Shown piece by piece: positions 1-7,608 of a stretch of DNA of 31,049 bases. Under the pieces are notes generated by a model, which did no database searches, had not been told where the DNA came from, and saw nothing but the letters and a program-made list of their open reading frames with translations. The stretch is from contig JBMOLL010000132.1 of the NCBI GenBank assembly GCA_049325415.1, forward strand, positions 1-31,049. The letters run 5' to 3'. Numbering within the stretch: position 1 is the stretch's first letter; each line of letters opens with the position of its first letter. The stretch comes from JBMOLL01 sp049325415 (GTDB taxonomy: Bacteria; Bacteroidota; Bacteroidia; Bacteroidales; GCA-2748055). The position numbers and the translations under genes are program-made.

Positions 1-611
1 GCAAAGGTGTAGCCGGTCGATGACCCGTCGATGGGATCATTGATCCCCGCTATCCAGAAATCGCCATAGGGATGATGGCCGTGCGCATACAGGGAACTTT
101 CACCAAAACTTATAAAAGCACAGGGGATCTTCGTTTTATGAAGGATCTGTTTCACTTTCTCCAGAGCATATCCCTTTCCGAAACCACCGGGATCCAGGAT
201 AAGACCGGGCGCCTTCCTGATCAGACTGTGATCCTCGATCTCAAATTTATCCATCCCGGTACAAGCGATCAGATCCGGAGGAGGTGTTTCTCCCCCGGGA
301 TTTTTTTTTAACCAATCGCTGACGGGGCGTGAGGTAATATCGAAATAGCCCCCGGTTTTCCGTGCATAGTCCTGAACCATTATCAGGATCTGCTTCATTT
401 CTGCAGATACGGTTACCGGAGAGCCAGGCTCAGCAGCGTTAATACGCGAAAGTTCGGAGGCAGGATCAAAAAAGGAAAGCATATCCTCCAGCCTTTTAAC
501 TTCCCTGTCAATCAAAGCAACCACCAGTTCCCCCTGCTCCTCGCCCGTGCCGGGGAACACCATATCGAGCCGGGTACCCATGGCCCTTATCTGCCTGTAA
601 TAGCTCTGCAT
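1..611 (-). CDS. apbE: FAD:protein FMN transferase (ApbE family), C-terminus off the window
   Basis: The minus strand is open from about 671 to the left edge. Starting at the ATG at 611 it gives 203 residues with no stop, so the gene continues outside the window. ApbE-family motifs are visible in order: MGTRLDMVF (about 11-19), FFDPASELSRIN (about 47-58), GGYFDITSRPV (about 87-97), LDPGGFGKGYALEKV (about 139-153, matching the family LDLGGIAKGYA segment) and FISFGESSLYAHG (about 167-179). ApbE enzymes use FAD to attach FMN covalently to Thr/Ser of target flavoproteins such as Nqr/Rnf subunits, usually outside the cytoplasmic membrane. No signal peptide is visible from this start. A TTG at 626 is an alternative start but adds only five residues and no leader. 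The usual GGD/GGN after the beta strand reads GES here, a mild divergence. The gene is divergent from the oxidoreductase at 742. Confidence 0.85.
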   Translation of the reverse strand, partial: MQSYYRQIRAMGTRLDMVFPGTGEEQGELVVALIDREVKRLEDMLSFFDPASELSRINAAEPGSPVTVSAEMKQILIMVQDYARKTGGYFDITSRPVSDWLKKNPGGETPPPDLIACTGMDKFEIEDHSLIRKAPGLILDPGGFGKGYALEKVKQILHKTKIPCAFISFGESSLYAHGHHPYGDFWIAGINDPIDGSSTGYTF

Positions 612-656
612 CGCCAGGTATTGCAAAATGGATGTAGATCCGAATATCCCCTTAAA

Positions 657-689
657 GTTGATTAAATTAGTTTAGTTTCATTAATTTTC
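657..689 (+). promoter_or_regulatory. candidate Bacteroidota-type promoter for the Gfo/Idh gene
   Basis: GTTG at 657-660 is followed, after 21 bp, by TAATTTTC at 682-689. This resembles the Bacteroidota primary-sigma pattern (TTTG, 19-21 bp, TAnnTTTG). Transcription would start near 696, leaving a leader of about 45 nt before the ATG at 742. The last base of the -7 element does not match the consensus. Confidence 0.4.
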
Positions 690-700
690 TGCGCAGAAAA
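685..700. promoter_or_regulatory. perfect 16-bp palindrome, candidate operator
   Basis: TTTTCTGCGCAGAAAA is an exact 8+8 inverted repeat. It lies between the divergent apbE and Gfo/Idh starts and overlaps the putative -7 element and start site of the rightward promoter. That is the position expected for a dimeric repressor. No regulator gene is present next to it in the window. The identity of the binding protein is unknown. Confidence 0.45.
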
Positions 701-741
701 GTTTAGTTAATGATCAAATCTATGATATGAGCGGGGAAAAA

Positions 742-1773
742 ATGAAAATCATCCACACGGCACTGGCCTCTTACGGGATGTCGGGGCAGGTCTTTCACGG
801 GCCCTTATTACGGGTGGCCAGCGGATTCCGGGTCACGCACATTCTCGAGCGAAACAGGAACAATTCGGCCATCGACTTTCCGGAGGCTGTAATCGTCAGG
901 AATTTTGAAAACATCCTTACCGATGCAACGGTCGACCTGGTCATAGTAAATACCCCCGACCACCTTCACTTCAAGATGTGCAGGGCCGCACTTGAAGCCG
1001 GAAAACATGTTGTGGTGGAGAAACCGTTCACGCAGCATAGTGCCGATGCGCATTTCCTCACTGAACTGGCACGCAAAAAAGGCAGGGTACTGACTGTTTT
1101 CCAGAATCGCCGGTGGGACAGCGATTTTCTCACGGTAAGGAAGGTAATGGAGAGCGGTTATCTCGGTCGCATCGTGAGTTATGAGGCGCATTTCGACCGT
1201 TATCGTAATGCAATTCAGCAAAGCTGGAAGGAAGATCCTGCGACAGGAACCGGAACCCTTTATAACCTGGGATCCCATCTGATCGACCAGGCCCTGCAGC
1301 TTTTCGGCAAACCCGGTGCCGTCTCAGCTGATATCCGAAAACTACGTGACGGAGCGGGGGTTGATGACAGTTTCGATCTGCTGCTCCGGTATGAGGGTGT
1401 CAAGGTCAGATTAAGTGCAGGTTATCTACTTATGCTGCCCGGACCCAAATTCCAGTTGCACGGAACGGAAGGGTCTTTCCTGAAATGGGGAGCCGATCCC
1501 CAGGAAGATGCGCTGAAAAAGGGCATCTTACCCGGCAATGCTGACTGGGGAGTTGAAGCTGCCGAAGATGCAGGCCAACTCAGGAGTACCCTGACCGATC
1601 TCAGCCGTTTTCCGACGGAAAGGGGAAACTACCCGTTTTTTTACAGCAGCCTTTATGAGGCCATCTGTAACGGCCGTTCTGTGCCGGTACAGCCTCAGGA
1701 AGCCACCCTGGTTATTTCCGTAATAGAAGCAGCCTTCCGGAGCAACCGAGAGCGCCGGGAAATCCTGATCTGA
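742..1773 (+). CDS. Gfo/Idh/MocA-family NAD(P)-dependent oxidoreductase
   Basis: From the ATG at 742 the protein has 343 residues. The in-frame ATG at 727 would add MSGEK, but 742 places the methionine directly before the first Rossmann strand, as is usual in the family. Numbered from 727: nucleotide-binding loop SYGMSGQVFHGP (about 15-26), EKPFTQ (98-103) with the conserved catalytic-region Lys, and GTLYNLGSHLIDQAL (about 176-190) containing the family histidine. Members oxidise or reduce sugars and cyclitols with NAD(P). The GMSGQVFH loop resembles the scyllo-inositol dehydrogenase (IolU/YdgJ-like) branch. Family membership is seen; the substrate is not known. There is no signal peptide, so it is cytosolic, unlike the Tat-exported relative at 2912-4261. 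It stands alone on the plus strand, convergent with the DUF6807 gene. Confidence 0.9.
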   Translation: MKIIHTALASYGMSGQVFHGPLLRVASGFRVTHILERNRNNSAIDFPEAVIVRNFENILTDATVDLVIVNTPDHLHFKMCRAALEAGKHVVVEKPFTQHSADAHFLTELARKKGRVLTVFQNRRWDSDFLTVRKVMESGYLGRIVSYEAHFDRYRNAIQQSWKEDPATGTGTLYNLGSHLIDQALQLFGKPGAVSADIRKLRDGAGVDDSFDLLLRYEGVKVRLSAGYLLMLPGPKFQLHGTEGSFLKWGADPQEDALKKGILPGNADWGVEAAEDAGQLRSTLTDLSRFPTERGNYPFFYSSLYEAICNGRSVPVQPQEATLVISVIEAAFRSNRERREILI

Positions 1774-1779
1774 GCTCCG

Positions 1780-1815
1780 AAAAAAACGGTTTACCTGAAA
1801 ACATCAGGTAAACCG
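1780..1815 (-). terminator. intrinsic terminator of the DUF6807/Gfo-Idh/DUF1080 operon
   Basis: A perfect 12-bp stem (CGGTTTACCTGA at 1787-1798, its complement at 1804-1815) encloses the 5-nt loop AAACA. On the minus strand the stem is followed immediately by seven T (A at 1780-1786 on plus). It lies 21 bp past the stop of the leftward operon. It may also slow transcription from the convergent gene ending at 1773, although the plus-strand tail is not U-rich. Confidence 0.85.
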
Positions 1816-1836
1816 CTATATCTGGAACCGGATCGC

Positions 1837-2895
1837 TTACTTCTGACTGCTGAACTGTTCGGCACAGGCATTCAGAACGTCGTCGCTCAATGCGTCACCA
1901 TTGAACACAGCCAGGCGATGACGGAAGGTCACTGAAGTTCCGGCTGGCAGTCTGAAATTCAGTTCCTCCTTCCCGTCCGAGAAGATCTTCTGGCCCAGGT
2001 TGTTGACGGCAAAGAGGCCATAACCCCGGGCATGCCAGTAGCCGGGATAGCCCGGGTTTTCCGGATGGTCAAAGATCACAATGGTGAGAGGCTGGCCTTC
2101 CCGGGTACCGGAAAGGCTGACCCATGAGGCTCTTGTGCCCCAGACCTCCAGCCCGTCGATCCCGTTACTGCCATGATATCGGCCGCTCACTCCGGCATTA
2201 TCCATGGCCGGAACCTCGGTAGGATTTCCGCTGGCATCGGTAAAGATCTGCGGCTTATCGTCGGGGTATTCAAAGGCACGGTCGACCCGGATGGCAAAGA
2301 GTCCTTCCTTATTATCCGTAAAAAGCACATCACGGTCCAGGGCTGTAAGTTTTGTGATCCTGTCGATCATGCGCGAAGCCGAATCCCCCGAAAAGATAAA
2401 GGTCGTTTCCTCCTTCAGCAGTGTTTTATCGAGGGTATCCCCCGGAGCTTTCCAGAGAGCGGTCACCTCCAGGATCCCTTTTCCGCTGCCGCTTTCGGCG
2501 CGGGTGATCTCCTGGTGAAAGATACGGCCAAAATGATGTTTATCTTCCTGTGGTACGGCATAGGAATTATTCCAGAAATCATAGCCGTTTACATCTCCAT
2601 AATTAAACCAGATCCCTACGTGGTGCGGATGATCAACTCTTTCCCCGCTTCTGGGTTCAAGTGGGAAACCACGGGTAATTATCGTACCTCCTGCCGACCT
2701 GACCGGATACAGCACGGCTTTCTCCATGTTTTCAGGATAGATATAGGAAGTAAAGGGCTGGTTGTCAAACAACACGTCGACCCGGTTCAGGGAGTCAAGC
2801 CGGAGCAGCTTTACCTCCGGAAGTTTTCCGGCCGGATGGCATCCGGAAAGCAGCGTTCCCAGAAAGAACATTGCAAGCGTTATAATATTCTTCAT
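1837..2895 (-). CDS. DUF6807 (PmoA-like) family lipoprotein
   Basis: Starting at 2895, the 352-residue product begins MKNIITLAMFFLGTLLSGC, a lipoprotein signal with lipobox LSGC (Cys19). The longer reading frame from 2928 adds 11 residues ahead of this signal and is unlikely. The core carries GERVDHPHHVGIWFNYGDV (about 84-102), a histidine-rich motif typical of DUF6807 proteins. These are often labelled 'PmoA family' although they are unrelated to particulate methane monooxygenase in function. The fold is expected to be beta-rich and exported to the periplasm or outer membrane. The gene is the last of three: the Gfo/Idh stop lies 16 bp upstream. DUF6807 genes commonly sit beside DUF1080 and Gfo/Idh genes in Bacteroidota, so a role in sugar oxidation or hydrolysis is inferred. 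No activity can be read from the sequence. Confidence 0.85.
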   Translation of the reverse strand: MKNIITLAMFFLGTLLSGCHPAGKLPEVKLLRLDSLNRVDVLFDNQPFTSYIYPENMEKAVLYPVRSAGGTIITRGFPLEPRSGERVDHPHHVGIWFNYGDVNGYDFWNNSYAVPQEDKHHFGRIFHQEITRAESGSGKGILEVTALWKAPGDTLDKTLLKEETTFIFSGDSASRMIDRITKLTALDRDVLFTDNKEGLFAIRVDRAFEYPDDKPQIFTDASGNPTEVPAMDNAGVSGRYHGSNGIDGLEVWGTRASWVSLSGTREGQPLTIVIFDHPENPGYPGYWHARGYGLFAVNNLGQKIFSDGKEELNFRLPAGTSVTFRHRLAVFNGDALSDDVLNACAEQFSSQK

Positions 2896-2911
2896 TTTCA
2901 AACGATTAATG

Positions 2912-4261
2912 TTAGTACTGGAACACATTATTACCGGCCATCACTTCCTGGGTATGCTCATCAAAAGTTGCCCGGTAGCCGGTGCGCAGTGCTGCAGTGC
3001 ACATGATATTGGCGATCGAGTGGTTATAGCCTGCCTGGGCCGGGGCATTCGGTGTATTCCGCGACCGGATGCAGTCCATCCAGTTCTTCATGTGGGCATT
3101 GGTCAGCGGATCGGAGCCGGTATTGGCATCGGTTGCCACTTCGAAGCCGGGAAGTTTTGCTTCCTCAAGAAGGAAGGGTTTCATGCCCATGGCTGAGGCA
3201 TAGCCCTCTTCCAGACCGCCTTCCGAAGTGATCATATTGGATTCAAGATCGAGTTTTCCGCCATTGGAGAAATACCATTCCTTAACCCCTCCGGAGGAAT
3301 TATGCTGGCGGGAACTGTAAACCACCTGGAAACCTTCATCGGGATTATCCAGCGGGCCGTAATCAAATACCGCGGTCATGGTGTCGAAATTCCTTCGGCC
3401 GTCCTTCCATACATAAATCCCGCCGTTAGCAGCCACGCTCCGGGGATGCGGCAGTCCGGAGAACCAGTGGACCGTATCGATCTGGTGAGCCATCCACTGT
3501 CCGGGGATACCCGAGGAGTAGGGCCAGAAAAGGCGGTATTCAAGGTATTTGCGCGGGTCCCATTGTTCAAAGGGCCGGTTCATGAGAAAACGGTTCCAGT
3601 CGGTATCCTCTTTCCTTATGGACGCCACCAGTTCGGGTAGTCTCCATCTTCCGGGCTGGTTGACGTTCCAGGTCATTTCGACCATGGAGATCTTCCCGAA
3701 TTTTCCTGATCTGATGTACTCATTAGCCGCATGGTAATTGGGTCCGCTCCTGCGCTGGGAACCGACCTGGACAATTTTTCCGGTTTCGTTCACTGCATTC
3801 AGTGCCTCACGGGCATCCGACATGGTTTCGGCAAAGGGTTTTTCTACGTAAACATCGCAACCTGAACGCACAGCTTCGGCGGTCATCAGGGCATGCTGAA
3901 AATCGGCTGTGCTGATGATGACTGCATCGGGTTTGATCTGCTCGTATAATTCATCGGTATTCAGCACCGGTTTTATTTTCTGATCATATTTATCCCTGAA
4001 AAAGGCCTGGCCCTCCTCCCTTCTGCGGTTCCAGATATCACAAACAGAGACGATCTCAAAATTCAGATCGCCAGCATAGAGTTGGAATGCCGGGATCAGG
4101 CTGCTTTTTGCCCTGTTGGAAAAGCCCACAAGAGCGACCCTCACCCTGTCGTTGGCACCGGGAATCCTCCGGTATGATGCAGCGCTCAGCCCGGTGACTC
4201 CCATGGTGATCCCGGCTGTTCCAAGAGCTGCTTTCCTCAGAAAATCTCGTCTGTTGTCCAT
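2912..4261 (-). CDS. Tat-exported Gfo/Idh/MocA oxidoreductase
   Basis: Starting at 4261, the 449-residue product begins MDNRRDFLRKAALGTAG, a twin-arginine (Tat) signal with RRDFLRK at 4-10. Starting at 4294 instead would place 11 residues ahead of it. The Rossmann segment is VALVGFSNRAKS (about 42-53); the usual G-x-G-x-x-G is degenerate here (GFSNRA). EKPFAET lies at about 140-146. The C-terminal part has the long insertion of secreted Bacteroidota/Planctomycetes members (GIPGQWMAHQIDTVHWFSG). Tat export implies folding with a tightly bound nicotinamide cofactor in the cytoplasm and then work in the periplasm, as in glucose-fructose oxidoreductase. It follows the DUF1080 gene after 29 bp and precedes DUF6807 by 16 bp. 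A role in oxidising a glycoside, possibly to a 3-keto sugar, is inferred from the neighbours. Confidence 0.9.
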   Translation of the reverse strand: MDNRRDFLRKAALGTAGITMGVTGLSAASYRRIPGANDRVRVALVGFSNRAKSSLIPAFQLYAGDLNFEIVSVCDIWNRRREEGQAFFRDKYDQKIKPVLNTDELYEQIKPDAVIISTADFQHALMTAEAVRSGCDVYVEKPFAETMSDAREALNAVNETGKIVQVGSQRRSGPNYHAANEYIRSGKFGKISMVEMTWNVNQPGRWRLPELVASIRKEDTDWNRFLMNRPFEQWDPRKYLEYRLFWPYSSGIPGQWMAHQIDTVHWFSGLPHPRSVAANGGIYVWKDGRRNFDTMTAVFDYGPLDNPDEGFQVVYSSRQHNSSGGVKEWYFSNGGKLDLESNMITSEGGLEEGYASAMGMKPFLLEEAKLPGFEVATDANTGSDPLTNAHMKNWMDCIRSRNTPNAPAQAGYNHSIANIMCTAALRTGYRATFDEHTQEVMAGNNVFQY

Positions 4262-4290
4262 ATCAGTAGTTTTAGTTGGTTGATAAGCGA

Positions 4291-5658
4291 TCAAAGCGGG
4301 AGTACCTTAATACTCCTGAAGGAAACTTCGTTTCCATGATCCTGAAGAAGGATATGACCGGAGGGAGCTTCACCAAAATTCTCCCAGTCCTTGTATTTGC
4401 TTTCCGACACCAGTTTTCTGAATGCATCACTGTGGCGGTCGTATTCAAGCACCTTTATTCCGTTGAGATAGTGGCTGACATGCGATCCGTCGGAGACGAT
4501 CCTGGCAGAATTCCATACGCCTATACCGTAGAACTTCTTGTTCTCTGCTTTGATCAGATCGTACAGGGAGGCCAGGGTACGGCTGCCTTCATGATTGCCC
4601 AGGAGGGCATCCGGGTGATTCAGATCGTCGAGGATCTGAAATTCCGGTCCGATGGCCGATAGCTTATTCCCCACCTCATTCTCGGCCACATAGTACTTGA
4701 TACCGCTGTTGGCCCCTTTTGTGATGCGGAATTCCAGATGAAGATCAAAAGCAGCGTATTCTCCGGTGGTCACTATATCCCCGCCGTTCTGTGCTTCGGC
4801 TCCATCGGAAGGTAAAACGGTCAGGATGCCATCTTCAACTATCCAACCTTTTTCCGGGAAAGTTTCCCCGTAGGCTTTTCTCCAACCGCCGGTGGTGCTT
4901 CCGTCGAAAAGCAACTGCCAGCCCTTTTCTTTCTCCGTTTCGGTCAGCTGGTTCCTCAGCCGGCTGAATTCAGGTGCGGCAGCAGCGGTCTGGTAGTTCG
5001 CAGGATTATCCGTGATGATCCGGATATTTCTCCAATGTATCGTGGTTCCGGCCAGGGCACTGTCGTTGCCAATGTCGTGCACCTGCAGGGCAATAAATCC
5101 TTCTGAGGTTTCCTCATCCCAGAGGTTGGCTACAGCGACCCCGTTGATCCAGGTACTGATGTGATGACCGATTGCTTCAACCCGAAAACTGTTCCATTCG
5201 CCATTTCTGAAGGCAGAACGGGCCTCCGGGTTCAGATCCAGGGGATAGAGCCATCCTCGGCGGGCTTCGTCGTAGATCCCGCCGCTCCATGCCCTCTCCG
5301 AGGGATCGATTTCCACCTGATATCCATGCACGCGGCCATTCATCACCGAAGTGTCACTGATACTCCTGATCTGCACACCGCTGTTGAACCCTCCCTGATC
5401 AAAGACCTCGAATTCAAGGATAAAGTCGCCAAAGGATTTGTCGGTGCAGAGGAAACTGTTGGGACTGTTCAGTACGGCACGGCCGGTGATCTCGCCGTTT
5501 GAGATGCTGAACTCAGCCGAACCGTTCTTAAGCGTCCAGCCTTCCAGATTGGATCCTCCTGCGAGATCAATCCATGGCTCTTTCTTTTCCGTGTTCGCAC
5601 ACGACAACAGGCATAATAAAACGGGAACAAGTCCGAAATTGATTATTAATCGTTTCAT
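4291..5658 (-). CDS. lipoprotein with two tandem DUF1080 (3-keto-disaccharide hydrolase-like) domains
   Basis: The 455-residue protein starts MKRLIINFGLVPVLLCLLSC: a lipoprotein signal with lipobox LLSC (Cys20). Two DUF1080 (PF06439, concanavalin-like) repeats follow. The first, about 28-205, opens with DLAGGSNLEGW and includes GGFNSGVQIRS and GYQVEIDP. The second, about 243-455, opens with LFDGSTTGGWR and includes GANSGIKYYV, GPEFQILDD and GHILLQDHG. Each half repeats the family pattern of a [S/G]GI or GVQ strand followed by an E-x-[Q/E]-[I/L] strand. Some DUF1080 proteins cleave 3-keto-glucosides or disaccharides, hence the Pfam name. It is first in a three-gene operon with the Tat oxidoreductase and DUF6807. 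Most relatives have one domain of about 200-280 residues, so the duplication is noteworthy. The halves are quite diverged, so different substrates or one non-catalytic half are both possible. Confidence 0.88.
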   Translation of the reverse strand: MKRLIINFGLVPVLLCLLSCANTEKKEPWIDLAGGSNLEGWTLKNGSAEFSISNGEITGRAVLNSPNSFLCTDKSFGDFILEFEVFDQGGFNSGVQIRSISDTSVMNGRVHGYQVEIDPSERAWSGGIYDEARRGWLYPLDLNPEARSAFRNGEWNSFRVEAIGHHISTWINGVAVANLWDEETSEGFIALQVHDIGNDSALAGTTIHWRNIRIITDNPANYQTAAAAPEFSRLRNQLTETEKEKGWQLLFDGSTTGGWRKAYGETFPEKGWIVEDGILTVLPSDGAEAQNGGDIVTTGEYAAFDLHLEFRITKGANSGIKYYVAENEVGNKLSAIGPEFQILDDLNHPDALLGNHEGSRTLASLYDLIKAENKKFYGIGVWNSARIVSDGSHVSHYLNGIKVLEYDRHSDAFRKLVSESKYKDWENFGEAPSGHILLQDHGNEVSFRSIKVLPL

Positions 5659-5693
5659 TGTCAGTAGTATAGTTTATGGTCAGTAAAATTTTC

Positions 5694-5716
5694 AGTCTAA
5701 AATAAGGATTTAGACT
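5694..5716. other. stem-loop between galU and the DUF1080 gene
   Basis: AGTCTAAA (5694-5701) and TTTAGACT (5709-5716) form an exact 8-bp stem with a 7-nt loop. It lies between the galU stop (5732) and the DUF1080 start (5658), both on the minus strand. There is no adjacent T run, so it is a weak terminator at best. It could equally be an operator for the downstream operon. Confidence 0.4.
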
Positions 5717-5731
5717 CTTATTTCCATGATT

Positions 5732-6607
5732 TTACCAGTTTTTTACCAGTTCCTTCAGCCATTCCCTGAACTCATAACCGAAGTCTTCTCTTTCGAGTGC
5801 ATAAATGACATTGGTTTTTATGAAATCGATCTTGCTTCCGATATCATAGCGGGTGCCGTCGAATTTCAGTCCATACATGGGGAAGTCCCTGAGCATCATC
5901 TGCATGGCATCGGTAAGCTGGATCTCATTGTTTTTGCCCGGCAGCACTTTTTCAAGGTATTGAAAGATTTCGGGGGTAAAAACGTAGCGGCTGGCGATTG
6001 CGAGGTTTGACGGAGCCTTGCCTACATCCGGTTTTTCGACGAATGCATCCACTTTATAGAGGGAACCATCCTGGCTTTTTCCGTCAATCACCCCATAACG
6101 TGAAACGGATTCCGGCTCCACCTCTTCAAGAGCAACCACGGGGCAGCCTGTTGCATCAAAGGCATCAATCAGCTGGCGCGTGACCGGTTTTTCATTTCTG
6201 GAGGCGATAAGGGTATCGCCCAATAAAATGGCAAAGGGAGAATTCCCAACATGGTTTTTTGCATAGCGGACGGCATCGCCCAGACCGTTCAGTTCCCGCT
6301 GCCAGATGAAGTGAATGTCCGCCAGATCAGTAATTCTTCTGATGGCTGCCAGTTCTTCTTCCTTTCCTTTGACGCTGAGCTGTTGTTCCAGCTCGAAATT
6401 CCGGTCGAAGTGTTCTTCGATGGCCCTTTTACCTTTTCCAATGATCATAAGGATATCGGTGATCCCGGAGGCTACGGCTTCTTCGACCACATACTGAATG
6501 GTAGGCGTATCCACGATAGGAAGCATTTCCTTGGGCTGGGATTTGGTGGCAGGCAGGAAGCGGGTACCGAAACCAGCTGCCGGAATTACGGCTTTGGTAA
6601 TCATCAT
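5732..6607 (-). CDS. galU: UTP--glucose-1-phosphate uridylyltransferase (GalU family)
   Basis: The 291-residue protein matches the length and motifs of bacterial GalU: AAGFGTRFLPATKSQPKEML (about 10-29, nucleotide and Mg binding), GKGKRAIEEHFD (57-68), GLGDAV (108-113), LLGDTL (128-133, metal-binding Asp) and FVEKP (189-193). It converts UTP plus glucose-1-phosphate to UDP-glucose and PPi in the cytosol; some members accept other sugar-1-phosphates. The start ATG at 6607 overlaps the stop of the GHMP kinase gene in ATGA. A second ATG at 6604 is immediately in frame. It is the last gene of a five-gene overlapping operon. Next to a glucuronokinase-like enzyme it may work on glucuronate-1-phosphate, which is inference. 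The product is cytosolic and has no membrane segments. Confidence 0.93.
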   Translation of the reverse strand: MMITKAVIPAAGFGTRFLPATKSQPKEMLPIVDTPTIQYVVEEAVASGITDILMIIGKGKRAIEEHFDRNFELEQQLSVKGKEEELAAIRRITDLADIHFIWQRELNGLGDAVRYAKNHVGNSPFAILLGDTLIASRNEKPVTRQLIDAFDATGCPVVALEEVEPESVSRYGVIDGKSQDGSLYKVDAFVEKPDVGKAPSNLAIASRYVFTPEIFQYLEKVLPGKNNEIQLTDAMQMMLRDFPMYGLKFDGTRYDIGSKIDFIKTNVIYALEREDFGYEFREWLKELVKNW

Positions 6608-7608
6608 CTGTTATTTACAATTCTTGGTTTAATGACTTCCACTCCGATGGCATTCAGTCTAACTTTCAGGGCATCGTAGACAAGTTCATCCGAATAGGTA
6701 CCGATAATGGCGCCTCCCGACCCGGTAAATTTGGCGCTGACACCGGCCGAACGGGCCGTTTCCACCATTTCGATATTCTTCGGAGCAATGTTCATAACCC
6801 GTCGACGTATATCGAAATTCCGGTTGATCAGTTCACTTAGTTTAGGCTGGTCGTCCTTTTCGAGCGCATCCAGGGCAAGAAGGGTCAGGTCGGCCCATTC
6901 CCCGACGGCACGGTGTGCCTCCATGTCACCGAAGTGATATCGCTCCGAAAAATCGTTATGTACCACTTCCGAGCCTTCCGACAGATCCCTGCGGTAGGCA
7001 ATGTAGAGTTTCGGGAAAATGTCCGGATCCAGCGGGCGATAATCGCCATAGCCCCTTTCCTGCATCAACTCCTTATTGAAATCCATATATACGGGAGTTT
7101 CAAAAGCCTGAGCGACCCGGTCCTGCAAACCTGCAGAAATTTTCAGCTCTTCTTTCTCCACACTCAGGACCAGGTTTGCCAGTTGTTCCGGAGCAATCTG
7201 CACCTCATAAAACCTGGCCAGCGCACGAATAACAGCGGTTATAATCGCACTTGAACCTGCCAGTCCGAGCCTGAAGGGGATATCGGACCGGTACCGGATC
7301 GTAAAATTTTTCCGGTGCAGTTCTATTTTGCGGGAAGCGGCATAATCATGGAATTTTTTAATGGCCGCCTTCAGCAGCCTGATCCCCCCATAATAGCCAT
7401 AGAGGTTCACGTCGTTGACCAGGGAATTGATCCCCTGGAAAATATTTGAATCATACTGGGCCGGAACAATCTCAAGTTCGGGGGATTCAAAAAGCGTTAC
7501 CCGGGCGGAAAAATTGCTGAACAGGAAAGCTATGGTGCGGCCGTAATAACCGTCGGACGGATTACCGATCAGCGCTGCCCTGGGATAGGAAGTTGTTTCA
7601 ATGATCAC
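6604..7608 (-). CDS. GHMP-family sugar kinase, glucuronokinase-like
   Basis: The 334-residue protein carries the three GHMP kinase motifs: ALIGNPSDGYYGRTIAF (about 12-28), IPFRLGLAGSSAIITAV (about 110-126, ATP-binding loop) and SAKFTGSGGAIIG (about 291-303). GLQDRVAQAF (about 160-169) supplies the likely catalytic Asp163. The GNPSDGYYG motif and an aromatic-rich N-terminus (FLFSNFSARVTLF) resemble plant glucuronokinase rather than galactokinase or mevalonate kinase. Glucuronokinase makes glucuronate-1-phosphate. The start codon is GTG, in a GTGA overlap with the stop of the GT2 gene, and the stop overlaps galU. That makes translational coupling to a nucleotidyltransferase likely and suggests a salvage route to a UDP-uronic acid. 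Other sugar-1-kinases with this fold remain possible. Family is sure; substrate is inferred. Confidence 0.85.
   Translation of the reverse strand: MIIETTSYPRAALIGNPSDGYYGRTIAFLFSNFSARVTLFESPELEIVPAQYDSNIFQGINSLVNDVNLYGYYGGIRLLKAAIKKFHDYAASRKIELHRKNFTIRYRSDIPFRLGLAGSSAIITAVIRALARFYEVQIAPEQLANLVLSVEKEELKISAGLQDRVAQAFETPVYMDFNKELMQERGYGDYRPLDPDIFPKLYIAYRRDLSEGSEVVHNDFSERYHFGDMEAHRAVGEWADLTLLALDALEKDDQPKLSELINRNFDIRRRVMNIAPKNIEMVETARSAGVSAKFTGSGGAIIGTYSDELVYDALKVRLNAIGVEVIKPRIVNNR

Noticed and set aside
72..311. 79-residue plus-strand ORF at the left edge
   Set aside because: It is antisense to the clearly recognisable ApbE frame and shows no motif of its own.
1837..2895. Methane monooxygenase subunit (the 'PmoA' label of this family)
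   Set aside because: The protein is a lipoprotein without the membrane helices of PmoA; the label is a misnomer for DUF6807.
2173..3006. 277-residue plus-strand ORF opposite the DUF6807 gene
   Set aside because: Shadow frame. The minus-strand product has a lipobox and family motifs; this one has neither and is rich in basic residues and cysteines typical of antisense translation.
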